Below, one piece after another: positions 51,919-60,660 of a stretch of DNA of 64,000 nucleotides. The stretch lies in contig CAMCWB010000004.1 of NCBI GenBank assembly GCA_945882315.1, positions 1 through 64,000 on the forward strand. The letters are read 5' to 3'. Within the stretch, counting starts at the first letter, position 1; the number at the start of each line of letters is the position of its first letter. The position numbers and the translations under genes are program-made. The stretch is from Bauldia litoralis. GTDB lineage: Bacteria > Pseudomonadota > Alphaproteobacteria > Rhizobiales > Kaistiaceae. The notes below the pieces were generated by a model. It ran no database searches and was not told the origin of the DNA. It worked only from the letters and a program-made list of their open reading frames with translations.

Positions 51919-53070
51919 ATGACTGCCCAGCCGCCCGCCATCGGCTTTGCGCCGAACGAAGACCCTTTCACCGTCCAGCATGGCGGCTTCTATCGCCGCT
52001 GGCTGTCGATGCTCGACGATATCGACGAGCTCAAGGCGATCGTCGCCCGGATCGAGGCGACCACCGAGGACAAATGGGTGCCGCTCTGGCATGAGGCCGG
52101 CAAGCGCTACGAGGATGACGGCGACCGCCTCGCCGCCTCCGGCCAGCACGACAAGGCGCGGACTGCCTTCCTGAAGGCGAAGACATTCTATTCGATCGGC
52201 CGCTTTCCGTCCGAGATCACGCCGGTCAAGGCGCAGATCAGCGCCGATTGCGCCCGCGCCTACCGCAAGGCGTCAGAGCATCTCGACCCGCCGCTGGAAG
52301 TGGTCGAGGTGGTCTGCGAGGGCAAGGCGATCCGGGCGCATTTCCGGGTGCCGAAATCGAAGGGGCCGGTGCCCGCCGTGCTCATCATGTGCGGCTCGGA
52401 CATGTTCAAGGAGGATCGCGGCTGGGCGGGCGAGATGGCGCTTGCCGCCGGCCTCGCCTCACTGGTGATGGACGCGCCGGGGACAGGCGAGAACCCGTTC
52501 CCCTGGGCACCGGAATCGGTGAAGGCCTGGGTAGCGGCGATCGACTGGATGGCGGCGCGGCCGGAGGTCGACGCCGGCCGGATCGGCGCTTTCGGCATCA
52601 GCCGGGGCGGCTATTCCGTGATGCAGCTTGCCGGGTTCTATCCGGAGATGGTGCGCGCCGTCGTCGCCAATGCCGGCCATCCTTTCGGCTACCGGATGAC
52701 GACGGAGGAGAAGCAGGCGGTCGTCGATGCGCGGAACGCTCGGGCGACTTTCGCCTTCGGCGCGCCCGGCGGCCCACAGACCTTCGAGCCGTGGTCGCTC
52801 GACTATGAGGACGAGCAGTTCAAGCGCTGGGCGCTGTCGGAACAGGGCATCCTCGACCGGATCACCCAGCCGCTCCTGATGATCAACGGCAAGCACGATC
52901 ATCTGGCGCCGGTCGGCAACATCTACTTCATGCTGGAAAACGGGCCGGTCGGCGGCCGCGAGGCGCGCATCTATCCCGATGACGGGCACTGCGCCTTCAA
53001 GCACCAGAAGGAATGGGGCCCGGCCTCCTTCACCTGGCTGAATGAGAAGCTGAGCGCGCCGCGACGCTAG
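51919..53070 (+). CDS. Alpha/beta hydrolase of the FrsA/2,6-dihydropseudooxynicotine hydrolase-like group
   Basis: This 383-residue protein has a helical N-terminal cap (about 20-130) and an alpha/beta hydrolase core with nucleophile Ser in FGISRGGY (about 230), the oxyanion region VLIMCGSD, MDAPGTGENP, and a final GHCAF histidine (about 354). The long N-terminal cap is typical of C-C bond hydrolases and FrsA-like esterases. The substrate is unknown. ATG 51919 has GGAGG at four to five bases. It is the last gene of the accessory block before gltX. Confidence 0.85.
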   Translation: MTAQPPAIGFAPNEDPFTVQHGGFYRRWLSMLDDIDELKAIVARIEATTEDKWVPLWHEAGKRYEDDGDRLAASGQHDKARTAFLKAKTFYSIGRFPSEITPVKAQISADCARAYRKASEHLDPPLEVVEVVCEGKAIRAHFRVPKSKGPVPAVLIMCGSDMFKEDRGWAGEMALAAGLASLVMDAPGTGENPFPWAPESVKAWVAAIDWMAARPEVDAGRIGAFGISRGGYSVMQLAGFYPEMVRAVVANAGHPFGYRMTTEEKQAVVDARNARATFAFGAPGGPQTFEPWSLDYEDEQFKRWALSEQGILDRITQPLLMINGKHDHLAPVGNIYFMLENGPVGGREARIYPDDGHCAFKHQKEWGPASFTWLNEKLSAPRR

Positions 53071-53156
53071 CGATATCGGTGTAGTGGGCGGCCCTGTCGC
53101 CCCTGCCGCGGCTTCGTGTTAAAGGGGCCGCCCCAGCCCCTATTTCCGTGCGTGCA

Positions 53157-54593
53157 ATGTCAGAGACCGTCGTCACCCGTTTCGCCCCCTCGCCCACCGG
53201 CTACCTCCATATCGGCGGCGCCCGGACGGCGCTGTTCAACTGGCTTTACGCCCGGCACACCGGCGGCAAGATGCTGCTCCGGATCGAGGATACCGATCGC
53301 GAGCGCTCGACCGATGCGGCGATCACGGCGATCATCGAGGGGCTGGAATGGCTGGGGCTCAATTGCGATGGCGAGCCGCTCTACCAGTTCGCCCGGGCCG
53401 ACCGGCATCGCGAGGTGGCCGAGCAACTCCTGGCGAGCGGCAAGGCCTACCGCGCCTATGAGACGCCGGAGGAATTGAACGACATGCGCGCCAAGGCGCG
53501 CGCCGAAGGCCGCTCGCCGCGCTACGAGGGCCGCTGGCGCGATGCCGATCCGTCCGAGGCGCAGTCGGGCGCGCCGTTCGTCGTCCGGCTCAAGGCGCCG
53601 CGCGAGGGCGAGACGGTGATCGAGGATCGCGTCCAGGGCCGCGTCGCCTTCCCGAACAGCGACCTCGACGATTTCATCATCCTGCGTTCCGACGGGACGC
53701 CGACCTACATGCACGCCGTCGTCGTCGACGACCACGACATGGGCGTCACCCACATCATCCGTGGCGACGACCATCTGACCAATGGCGGCCGGCAGAAGAT
53801 CCTGTTCGATGCGATGGGCTGGCATGTGCCGGTGATGGCACATATCCCGCTGATCCACGGGCCGGACGGTGCCAAGCTCTCCAAGCGCCACGGCGCCCTC
53901 GGCGTCGACGCCTACCGCGCCATGGGCTACCTGCCGGAAGCGATGCGGAACTACCTGGTCCGCCTCGGCTGGTCGCATGGCGACGACGAGATCATGTCGA
54001 CGGAACAGATGATCGACTGGTTCGACATCGACGCGATCAACCGCGGTGCGGCGCGTTTCGATTTCGCCAAGCTCGAAAGCGTCAACGCACATTACCTCCG
54101 CCAGATGGGCGACGATGCGCTGACCGATTTCCTGCTGTCCGAGCTCGACAAGCTCGCCAAGGGAGAAGCCTTCGAGGCGCGCCTCGACGAAACCCGCAAG
54201 GCTCAGCTTCGGGCCGCGATGCCGCATCTCAAGGACCGCGCGAAGACGCTGACCGACCTGATGCAGGCGGCCGAGTTCATCGTCGCGACGCGGCCGTTGC
54301 CGGTCGACGAGGCGGCGGCGAAACTCCTCGACGCGGAGGCGCGCGTCCTTCTCGGCAAGGTCTCCGGGGTCCTCGCGGGCGCCGGCGACTGGAGGCTCGA
54401 AACGCTCGAGCCGGCGGTCAAGGCTTTCGCCGAAGCGGAAGGCCTGAAGCTCGGCAAGATCGCCCAGCCGCTACGGGCCGCGCTGACGGGAAGGACGACC
54501 TCGCCCGGCATCTTCGACGTGCTGACCATCCTCGGCCGCGACGAAAGCCTGGCGCGCATCGCCGACCAGACCATAGGTCATACAGCACCGTGA
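53157..54593 (+). CDS. gltX: Glutamyl-tRNA synthetase
   Basis: This 478-residue class I synthetase has HIGG in [16 protein letters not shown] (about residue 12-27), [27 protein letters not shown] and the KMSKS-type KLSKRHGA (about 240). ATG 53157 is the conserved start. With glnS present in this window, whether this enzyme also charges tRNA-Gln cannot be told from sequence alone. It precedes gltA by a 253-base gap that holds the gltA leader. Confidence 0.97.
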   Translation: MSETVVTRFAPSPTGYLHIGGARTALFNWLYARHTGGKMLLRIEDTDRERSTDAAITAIIEGLEWLGLNCDGEPLYQFARADRHREVAEQLLASGKAYRAYETPEELNDMRAKARAEGRSPRYEGRWRDADPSEAQSGAPFVVRLKAPREGETVIEDRVQGRVAFPNSDLDDFIILRSDGTPTYMHAVVVDDHDMGVTHIIRGDDHLTNGGRQKILFDAMGWHVPVMAHIPLIHGPDGAKLSKRHGALGVDAYRAMGYLPEAMRNYLVRLGWSHGDDEIMSTEQMIDWFDIDAINRGAARFDFAKLESVNAHYLRQMGDDALTDFLLSELDKLAKGEAFEARLDETRKAQLRAAMPHLKDRAKTLTDLMQAAEFIVATRPLPVDEAAAKLLDAEARVLLGKVSGVLAGAGDWRLETLEPAVKAFAEAEGLKLGKIAQPLRAALTGRTTSPGIFDVLTILGRDESLARIADQTIGHTAP

Positions 54594-54846
54594 CCGCGGG
54601 CGGACTTATGCAGAATTTCTCCTGCTGGCGCCTGCGCGGCCTGTCGGAATCATTGCGAAAACAAAGCTATTGCCTCGGCTCCGCGCGGGGTGCGGCTCGC
54701 GCTTAAGCATGGACTTGCCGCGCCGCAGCAAATAAACTGGCTGGGTCATTCGGCCGTCCTCCCCACCCTGCCGGTTTCAAAGCCTTTGGCGCCGCAAACG
54801 TGCGGGACGGGAGACTGCCCGAATCCTGGGGGACCGGAGCGTATTT

Positions 54847-56139
54847 ATGAGCAATAAGACCGCTACTCTTACAATCGGCAACGAAAGCTGGGACTTCAAC
54901 GTTCTCCCTGGCACGGTAGGGCCGGAAGTCGTCGACATCGGCAGCCTCTACGCGAAAACCGGCCGCTTTACCTATGATCAGGGCTTCACCTCGACGGCCG
55001 CCTGCGAATCCAAGATCTGCTACATCGACGGCGACGCCGGCATCCTGGAATATCGCGGCTATCCGATCGAGCAGCTCGCGGAGCAGAGCGATTTCCTCGA
55101 GGTCTGCTATCTGCTGCTCTACGGTGAACTGCCGACTGCGGCGCAGAAGGCCGATTTCGACCACCGCGTGACCTATCACACGATGGTTCATGAGCAGATG
55201 AGCCGCTTCTTCACCGGCTTCCGCCGTGACGCCCATCCGATGGCGATCATGGTCGCTTCCGTCGGCGCGCTTTCGGCTTTCTATCATGACTCGACCGATA
55301 TCGCCGATCCGCACCAACGGATGGTCGCGTCGCTTCGCATGATCGCAAAGATCCCGACGCTGGCGGCGATGGCCTTCAAATACCATGTCGGTCAGCCCTT
55401 CGTTTACCCGCTCAACTCGCTCGACTATTCGGCGAACTTCCTGCGCATGTGCTTCGCGGTGCCCTGCGAGGAGTACAAGGTGAACCCGGTTCTGGCGCGC
55501 GCCATGGACCGCATCTTCATCCTCCATGCCGAGCATGAGCAGAACGCCTCGACCTCAACGGTCCGCCTCGCCGGCTCGTCGGGCGCCAATCCGTTTGCCT
55601 GCATCGCGGCGGGCTGCGCCTGCCTCTGGGGCCCGGCGCATGGCGGCGCCAACGAAGCGGCGCTGAACATGCTCCAGCAGATAGGCACCGCCGATCGTAT
55701 TCCGGAATATGTTGCGAAGGCCAAGGACAAGAACGATCCGTTCCGCCTGATGGGCTTCGGTCATCGCGTCTACAAAAACTACGATCCGCGCGCCAAGATC
55801 ATGCAGAAGACCTGCCACGAGGTCCTCGCGGAACTCGGCATCCAGGACGATCCGCTGCTCGAGGTCGCCATGGAGCTCGAGAAGATCGCGCTCCACGACG
55901 AGTATTTCATCGAGAAGAAGCTCTACCCGAATGTCGACTTTTATTCGGGCATCATCCTCAAGGCGATGGGCTTCCCGACCACGATGTTCACGGTGCTGTT
56001 CGCCGTCGCCCGTACGGTCGGCTGGATCGCCCAGTGGAAGGAGATGATCGAGGATCCGGGCCAGCGCATCGGCCGTCCGCGCCAGCTCTATACCGGCCAG
56101 ACGCGTCGCGACTACATCCCGGTTTCCAAGCGCCGCTGA
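54847..56139 (+). CDS. gltA: Citrate synthase
   Basis: This 430-residue hexameric-type citrate synthase joins acetyl-CoA and oxaloacetate. Active-site His are in [16 protein letters not shown] and [15 protein letters not shown], and Asp is in [24 protein letters not shown] is the signature. GGAG lies seven to ten bases upstream of ATG 54847. It uses the acetyl-CoA made by the pdh complex encoded earlier in the window. Confidence 0.97.
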   Translation: MSNKTATLTIGNESWDFNVLPGTVGPEVVDIGSLYAKTGRFTYDQGFTSTAACESKICYIDGDAGILEYRGYPIEQLAEQSDFLEVCYLLLYGELPTAAQKADFDHRVTYHTMVHEQMSRFFTGFRRDAHPMAIMVASVGALSAFYHDSTDIADPHQRMVASLRMIAKIPTLAAMAFKYHVGQPFVYPLNSLDYSANFLRMCFAVPCEEYKVNPVLARAMDRIFILHAEHEQNASTSTVRLAGSSGANPFACIAAGCACLWGPAHGGANEAALNMLQQIGTADRIPEYVAKAKDKNDPFRLMGFGHRVYKNYDPRAKIMQKTCHEVLAELGIQDDPLLEVAMELEKIALHDEYFIEKKLYPNVDFYSGIILKAMGFPTTMFTVLFAVARTVGWIAQWKEMIEDPGQRIGRPRQLYTGQTRRDYIPVSKRR

Positions 56140-56144
56140 CGCCC

Positions 56145-56165
56145 AGAGCGCGTGGATCGCGCTCT
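56145..56165 (+). terminator. Hairpin after gltA
   Basis: Perfect 8-base arms (56145-56152, 56158-56165) with a five-base loop start 6 bases beyond the gltA stop. There is no T-run. It is adjacent to a larger dyad at 56178-56222. Confidence 0.5.
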
Positions 56166-56177
56166 ACACTATTGAAT

Positions 56178-56222
56178 GAGATCACGCTTCAGGCTGAATC
56201 AGCCTGAAGCGATAGTGATCTC
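56178..56222. terminator. Large dyad overlapping the lpxB stop
   Basis: Eight outer bases and ten inner bases pair as one 18-base stem with a four-base bulge (56178-56195 with 56201-56210 and 56215-56222). It covers the last codons and stop of lpxB and faces gltA. It probably terminates the minus-strand lipid A transcript; the shape also resembles dispersed palindromic elements. Confidence 0.55.
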
Positions 56223-57397
56223 GCGACGGTTTCGATCACGGTTTCGGCGGCACGGGCGCTCGGCGTCGTGCCGCCGATTTCCATCAGGGCATCGAGCCTT
56301 GCAAAGGCTTCCGTCTGACGGCGACGCTCCGCCGTATCCGAAAGAAGCGGCTTGAGGGCCGCGCTCAGGCGCTCAGGCGTGCTCTGCCAATCGACAAATT
56401 CCGGGACGACATTCTCGCCGATGACCAGATTGGCGAGGACGATCGTCTTTGCCCGGAACACCAGCCTGATCCACTGGAAGAGCGGATCGATCCGGTAGGC
56501 GACGACCATCGGAATGCCGGCCAGCGCCAGTTCCAAGGTCACGGTGCCTGACGCGGCCAGAGCCGCATCGGCCCGGCGAAAGGCCGCGAATTTCGCCGCC
56601 TCGCCCTCGACGATGGTGGGCGTCACGGGCCAGTCCGCGACGCCGGCCCGGATCTCACCGGCCAGATGGCTGACGGCGGGAAGGACGACTTCAAGTGGCC
56701 CAGCCGTCTCGACAACCCGCCGCAGGGTTTCGCCGAAGGGCTTGAGGAGACGCCTGATCTCGGAGCGGCGGCTGCCGGGCAGAACGACCAGGACCGGCGG
56801 CCGGCCGGCTTGCAGGGCCGGCCTCTCGCCCGGCGCCGGGCGAAGTTCGGCGATGCGCTCGGTGAGCGAATGGCCGACATAGGTGCAGGGCGGTCCGCCG
56901 AGGCTAGCGCTCACCTCGGGCTCGAAGGGAAGCACAGCGAGCACGCGATCGATGAAAGCAGCCATCTTGGCCGCCCTGCCCGGCCGATAGGCCCAGACCG
57001 ACGGCAGGACGTAATGCAGCGTCGTAATCGACGGGTCGGCGGCACGCACCTTCTTCGCCACCGTGAGGCTGAAATCGGGGACGTCGATCGTGACCAGCAC
57101 GTCCGGCCGCGCGGCGAGCACGGCGCGCGCCGTCTCGCGCTGGCGCCGGATAAGATTGGGAATCTGCGTCACGACCGCGGCGACGCCGTGCAGGCCGATC
57201 TCGTGCATGGGAAAGAGCGACCGGAGACCGAGCGCCGCCATGCGGCTGCCGCCGACGCCGAGGAAGTGCACCTTGCCGCCGAGGCGTTCCGCAAGGGCGC
57301 GCATCAGGCCGGCGCCGAGCTGGTCGCCAGATTCCTCGCCGGCCAGGAGGAAGACCGTGAACGGGCGTGGCGAGCCTCCCCCGGCCGGATCGCTCAT
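56189..57397 (-). CDS. lpxB: Lipid A disaccharide synthase
   Basis: This 402-residue GT19 enzyme joins UDP-2,3-diacylglucosamine and lipid X. Signatures are FLLAGEESGDQLGAGLMRAL, YVLPSVWAYRPGRAAKM, VLPGSRRSEIRRLL and ASGTVTLELALAGIPMVVAYR. ATG 57397 overlaps the lpxI stop (ATGA), which fixes the start. It is the last gene of bamA-lpxD-fabZ-lpxA-lpxI-lpxB. Confidence 0.96.
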   Translation of the reverse strand: MSDPAGGGSPRPFTVFLLAGEESGDQLGAGLMRALAERLGGKVHFLGVGGSRMAALGLRSLFPMHEIGLHGVAAVVTQIPNLIRRQRETARAVLAARPDVLVTIDVPDFSLTVAKKVRAADPSITTLHYVLPSVWAYRPGRAAKMAAFIDRVLAVLPFEPEVSASLGGPPCTYVGHSLTERIAELRPAPGERPALQAGRPPVLVVLPGSRRSEIRRLLKPFGETLRRVVETAGPLEVVLPAVSHLAGEIRAGVADWPVTPTIVEGEAAKFAAFRRADAALAASGTVTLELALAGIPMVVAYRIDPLFQWIRLVFRAKTIVLANLVIGENVVPEFVDWQSTPERLSAALKPLLSDTAERRRQTEAFARLDALMEIGGTTPSARAAETVIETVARSLSLQADSA

Positions 57398-58263
57398 GGC
57401 GTCGCCTGGAGCTCGACCGCGTGGATGAAGAGGCCTGCGGCCTTGGCGCGCCGGATCGTCTCGCTGCGGTCGATGATCATGACCCGGCCGGCCTCTACCG
57501 CGATTCCGGCAAGGCCGGCGGCGGCGGCGTGCGTGACCGTGTCGGGGCCGATGGTCGGCATGTCGACGCGAAGATCCTGCTGCGGCTTGGCGCATTTGGC
57601 GAGCGCGCCGCCCGGCGCGGCGAAGCGGATGCGCCCCGCCTCGCGCAAGGATGCGACGCGCGCCAGCATCGCGTCTGTGCCTTCGGCGCCTTCCAGCGCG
57701 ACGATGCGGCCGCCGATCGCCACCGCCGCCTGTCCGGCGTCGAGAAGGCCGATCCGGCCCGCAGCCTCGATCGCCAGATGGGCGTCGGAAAGATGCTGGG
57801 ATGACGGGCTGCCCGCGAGCGTGCCCGCCGGCGCGACGAGATCGGCGGCGATCTGATGGGCGCCGATCACCGAATAGCCGCGCGCCTCGATGAAGCGGAC
57901 CACGCCGGTCAGCACCGTATTGTCGCCGCTGGTGATGATGGAGAGGATTTCCGGCAGGGCCTTCACCGTGCCCATGTCGAGCTTGAGGAGCCGGAAGTCC
58001 GGCCTGACGCGGACGCCACCGACCAGGACGACGTCGCGGGTGCCGTGTTCGGAGAGCAGTCTTTCAAGGCGCCCGATCTGGCCCCAGCTGAAATGCTCAT
58101 GCGGGAGATTGCCGAAATCGGCGTCGGCCTCGCCTTCTATGCCGAGGACCAGCGTCCGCCGCCCGGCGCCCTGGGCCGCCTTGGCGACATGGAGGGGAAC
58201 CGACCCGCCCCCCGCTATGATGGCCAGCGGCCGGTCAGGCGGGAGGGCCATCGTATCGCCCAT
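57394..58263 (-). CDS. lpxI: UDP-2,3-diacylglucosamine diphosphatase LpxI
   Basis: The 289-residue LpxI replaces LpxH in many alphaproteobacteria and hydrolyses UDP-2,3-diacylglucosamine to lipid X. Motifs include AIIAGGGSVPLHVAKAA at the N-terminus, VLVGGVRVRPDF (about 78-90), GDNTVLTGVVRFIEARGY, and the C-terminal LRVDMPTIGPDTV. Two starts are possible, ATG 58263 and ATG 58251. It follows lpxA by three bases. Confidence 0.94.
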   Translation of the reverse strand: MGDTMALPPDRPLAIIAGGGSVPLHVAKAAQGAGRRTLVLGIEGEADADFGNLPHEHFSWGQIGRLERLLSEHGTRDVVLVGGVRVRPDFRLLKLDMGTVKALPEILSIITSGDNTVLTGVVRFIEARGYSVIGAHQIAADLVAPAGTLAGSPSSQHLSDAHLAIEAAGRIGLLDAGQAAVAIGGRIVALEGAEGTDAMLARVASLREAGRIRFAAPGGALAKCAKPQQDLRVDMPTIGPDTVTHAAAAGLAGIAVEAGRVMIIDRSETIRRAKAAGLFIHAVELQATP

Positions 58264-58266
58264 CCC

Positions 58267-59058
58267 TCAATCGCGCGGCTTGCAGAGGGGGCGATCGCCG
58301 CCCGCCCGGATGAACTCGACGATCTGCATAACGGCCGGCACCGAGGCGAAATCCGTGGAGACGATGTCGATGCGCTCGGAGAGCGTGCCGCCGCCGTTGA
58401 AGATCGCCTGATAGGCGGCGCGGAGCGCGTGGATCGTCGGGCGGTCGAAACCACGCCGCTTGAGGCCGACAATGTTCAGGCCGGCGAGTTCGGCGCGCTG
58501 GCCGATGGCAGCGGCAAAGGGAATGACATCGGTGACGACGATCGAAAGGGCCGCGATGAAAACATGCGGGCCGATGCGGGAGCGCTGCTGGGCGCCCGAA
58601 TGGCCGCTGAAGATCGCATAGTCGCCGACGACGACATGGCCGCCGAGCGCCGCATGATTGACGAGGATGACGTTGTTGCCGACCTCGCAATCGTGAGCGA
58701 CATGCGAGCCACCCATCAGGAAGCAGTTCGACCCGACGCGGGTCACGCCCCGGCCGCGCGCGGTGCCGCGATGGACGGTGGCTTGCTCGCGGATCAGGCA
58801 TCGCTCGCCGATCTCGACGGAGGTCTCCTCGTCACGATAGCTCAGATCCTGCGGTGGCCCGCCGATGACGGCGAAGGGCGACAGCCGGGTGCCGGCGCCG
58901 ATCCTGGTCCTGCCCTCGACGACGACATGGTCGCCGACCACAACTTCCTCGCCGAGCTCGACATCGGGGCCGACAATGGAAAACGCGCCGATCTTTACGC
59001 CGGCACCGAGGCGGGCGCGCTCGTCAACGATTGCCGTCTTGTGGATCTCGATGGCCAT
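58267..59058 (-). CDS. lpxA: UDP-N-acetylglucosamine acyltransferase LpxA, divergent active site
   Basis: This 263-residue left-handed beta-helix protein should transfer the first hydroxyacyl chain in lipid A synthesis. The catalytic His equivalent to E. coli His125 is present (His122 in GGSHVAHDC), as are the equivalents of His122 and His144 (His119, His141). However, the position of E. coli His160 is Gln157 (SGAQQRSRIG), His191 aligns with Arg188, and the acyl-chain ruler Gly173 aligns with Ala170. The C-terminal LKRRGF is intact. Gene order leaves little doubt about the role; chain length or kinetics may differ. Confidence 0.92.
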   Translation of the reverse strand: MAIEIHKTAIVDERARLGAGVKIGAFSIVGPDVELGEEVVVGDHVVVEGRTRIGAGTRLSPFAVIGGPPQDLSYRDEETSVEIGERCLIREQATVHRGTARGRGVTRVGSNCFLMGGSHVAHDCEVGNNVILVNHAALGGHVVVGDYAIFSGHSGAQQRSRIGPHVFIAALSIVVTDVIPFAAAIGQRAELAGLNIVGLKRRGFDRPTIHALRAAYQAIFNGGGTLSERIDIVSTDFASVPAVMQIVEFIRAGGDRPLCKPRD

Positions 59059-59066
59059 GCGCTTGT

Positions 59067-59522
59067 CTAGTCCGATATCAGGGCGCTGATCACGGCCTCG
59101 GCGACCTTGCTGTCGCCAACCCAGGCCTCGCCGGAAAACTTCCAGACATTGGTACGGTAGCGGATCTGCCTGAGGCGGTAATGCAGCGTATCGCCCGGTA
59201 CGACCGGCTTGCGGAATTTGGCGGACTCGATGGTCATGAAATAGACGAGCTTGGGACTGCCGACATTGCGCGCATGCAGGCACATCGCGCCGGCTGTCTG
59301 CGCCATGCCCTCGACGAGCAGCACGCCGGGCATGATCGGACGACCGGGAAAATGTCCCGCAAAGTAAGGCTCGTTGATCGTGACGTTCTTGATGCCGGTG
59401 CCGCTCTTGTCGCCGTCGATGTCGATGATGCGGTCGATGAGCAGGAACGGATAGCGATGCGGCAGGAGCTCCATCAGGCGGCCGATATCGATTACGTCGA
59501 GCTGCCTGGCCATTTCATTCAT
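59067..59522 (-). CDS. fabZ: (3R)-hydroxyacyl-ACP dehydratase FabZ
   Basis: This 151-residue single hot-dog enzyme dehydrates hydroxyacyl-ACP in fatty acid elongation. It has [14 protein letters not shown] and the catalytic His-Glu in [23 protein letters not shown] (about 56-79). It overlaps lpxD by eight bases if the ATG at 59522 is used; ATG 59513 would remove the overlap. Its place inside the lpx operon balances hydroxyacyl-ACP use between lipid A and phospholipid synthesis. Confidence 0.96.
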   Translation of the reverse strand: MNEMARQLDVIDIGRLMELLPHRYPFLLIDRIIDIDGDKSGTGIKNVTINEPYFAGHFPGRPIMPGVLLVEGMAQTAGAMCLHARNVGSPKLVYFMTIESAKFRKPVVPGDTLHYRLRQIRYRTNVWKFSGEAWVGDSKVAEAVISALISD

Positions 59523-60591
59523 CGGGGATTTCCTCCTTCTTGTCGTTTGCCCCGCCGTCGCCTCCCCGCCTCGCCGTCAGGCGGCGGAGCGTCTGGTTCT
59601 CTCGCAGCCATTCCTTGATCGGATGGGCCGGGATTCCGCCCCAGCGTGCGCCCTCGGGAACATCGGTCCCGACCGCGCTACTGGCAGCAATAACCGCGCC
59701 CCTGCCAATGGTTACATTGTCGCGCACGCCGACTTTTCCGCCGAGCATGACGGAATCGCCGATCGTCACGCTGCCGGAGATTCCGACATGGCCGGCGACC
59801 AGGCATTTCCTGCCGAGAACGACGTTGTGTGCGATCTGAACTAGGTTGTCGATCTTGGTGCCCTCGCCGATCACCGTGTCGCGGATGCTGCCTCGGTCGA
59901 TAGTGGTGTTGGCGCCGATCTCGACGTCGTCCTGGATGATCACCCTGCCGATCTGGACGATCTTCAGGTGTCTTTCCGCGCCGGGGATATACCCGAAGCC
60001 GTCCTGGCCGATGCAGGTACCCGAATGGATGACGACGCGATCGCCGACAAGCGCGTTGGTGATGACGGCGTTCGACCCGACGGCGCAGTCGCGGCCGAGC
60101 CGGACGCTGGGCCCGATGACCGCGCCGGCCGAGACCAAGCTGCCGCGCCCGATCTCCGCGCCGGGGCCGACGACTGCTCCGGCCTCGACGATGCAGCCGT
60201 CTTCAAGCCTTGCGGTCGCGTGGATCTCCGCCCGTGGTGACACACCCGCGGTGGCAAGCATCGGCTGTGGCCGCATCGCGGCCGGGTAGAGCGCCGCCGC
60301 CACCATGGCAAAGGCCTCGTGGGGACGCCTCGTTTCGAGGGCGACCGTATCCGGCGGGACGAGCGGCACGTCGCGGGCATTGCAGAAGCAGGCGCCCGCG
60401 GCGCTGGCCGCAAGCGCGTCCGCATAACGGCGGCTTTCCAAAAAGGCGATATCCTGCGGACCCGCGGAAGACAGCGGCGCAACGCCGCTGATGATCCGGC
60501 CGGTCGCGCCTCGCGGCACTGCGCCAGTGAGTTCCGCAATCTCGGAAATCGTCAACGCCGTCGGCGCAGGAAAGAAAACTGAATCCGTCAT
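59515..60591 (-). CDS. lpxD: UDP-3-O-acyl-glucosamine N-acyltransferase LpxD
   Basis: This 358-residue enzyme adds the second hydroxyacyl chain in lipid A synthesis. An N-terminal uridine-binding domain (about 1-100, [19 protein letters not shown]) precedes a long hexapeptide-repeat beta-helix with the catalytic His in [24 protein letters not shown] 60591 is preferred to the GTG two codons upstream. It follows bamA after a terminator-like hairpin, so read-through or a promoter in the 70-base gap is needed. Confidence 0.96.
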   Translation of the reverse strand: MTDSVFFPAPTALTISEIAELTGAVPRGATGRIISGVAPLSSAGPQDIAFLESRRYADALAASAAGACFCNARDVPLVPPDTVALETRRPHEAFAMVAAALYPAAMRPQPMLATAGVSPRAEIHATARLEDGCIVEAGAVVGPGAEIGRGSLVSAGAVIGPSVRLGRDCAVGSNAVITNALVGDRVVIHSGTCIGQDGFGYIPGAERHLKIVQIGRVIIQDDVEIGANTTIDRGSIRDTVIGEGTKIDNLVQIAHNVVLGRKCLVAGHVGISGSVTIGDSVMLGGKVGVRDNVTIGRGAVIAASSAVGTDVPEGARWGGIPAHPIKEWLRENQTLRRLTARRGGDGGANDKKEEIPDE

Positions 60592-60612
60592 AAACACCGA
60601 CCGACGAAAGAA

Positions 60613-60639
60613 AAGGGCCGCCGAATACCGACGGCCCTT
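60613..60639 (-). terminator. Terminator-like hairpin after bamA
   Basis: Eight-base arms (60613-60620, 60632-60639) pair, and on the minus strand the second arm runs into TTTTCTTT. It lies about 22 bases after the bamA stop and before lpxD, so it should reduce read-through into the lpx genes. Confidence 0.65.
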
Positions 60640-60660
60640 ATAGCACTCTCAGACGATCGC

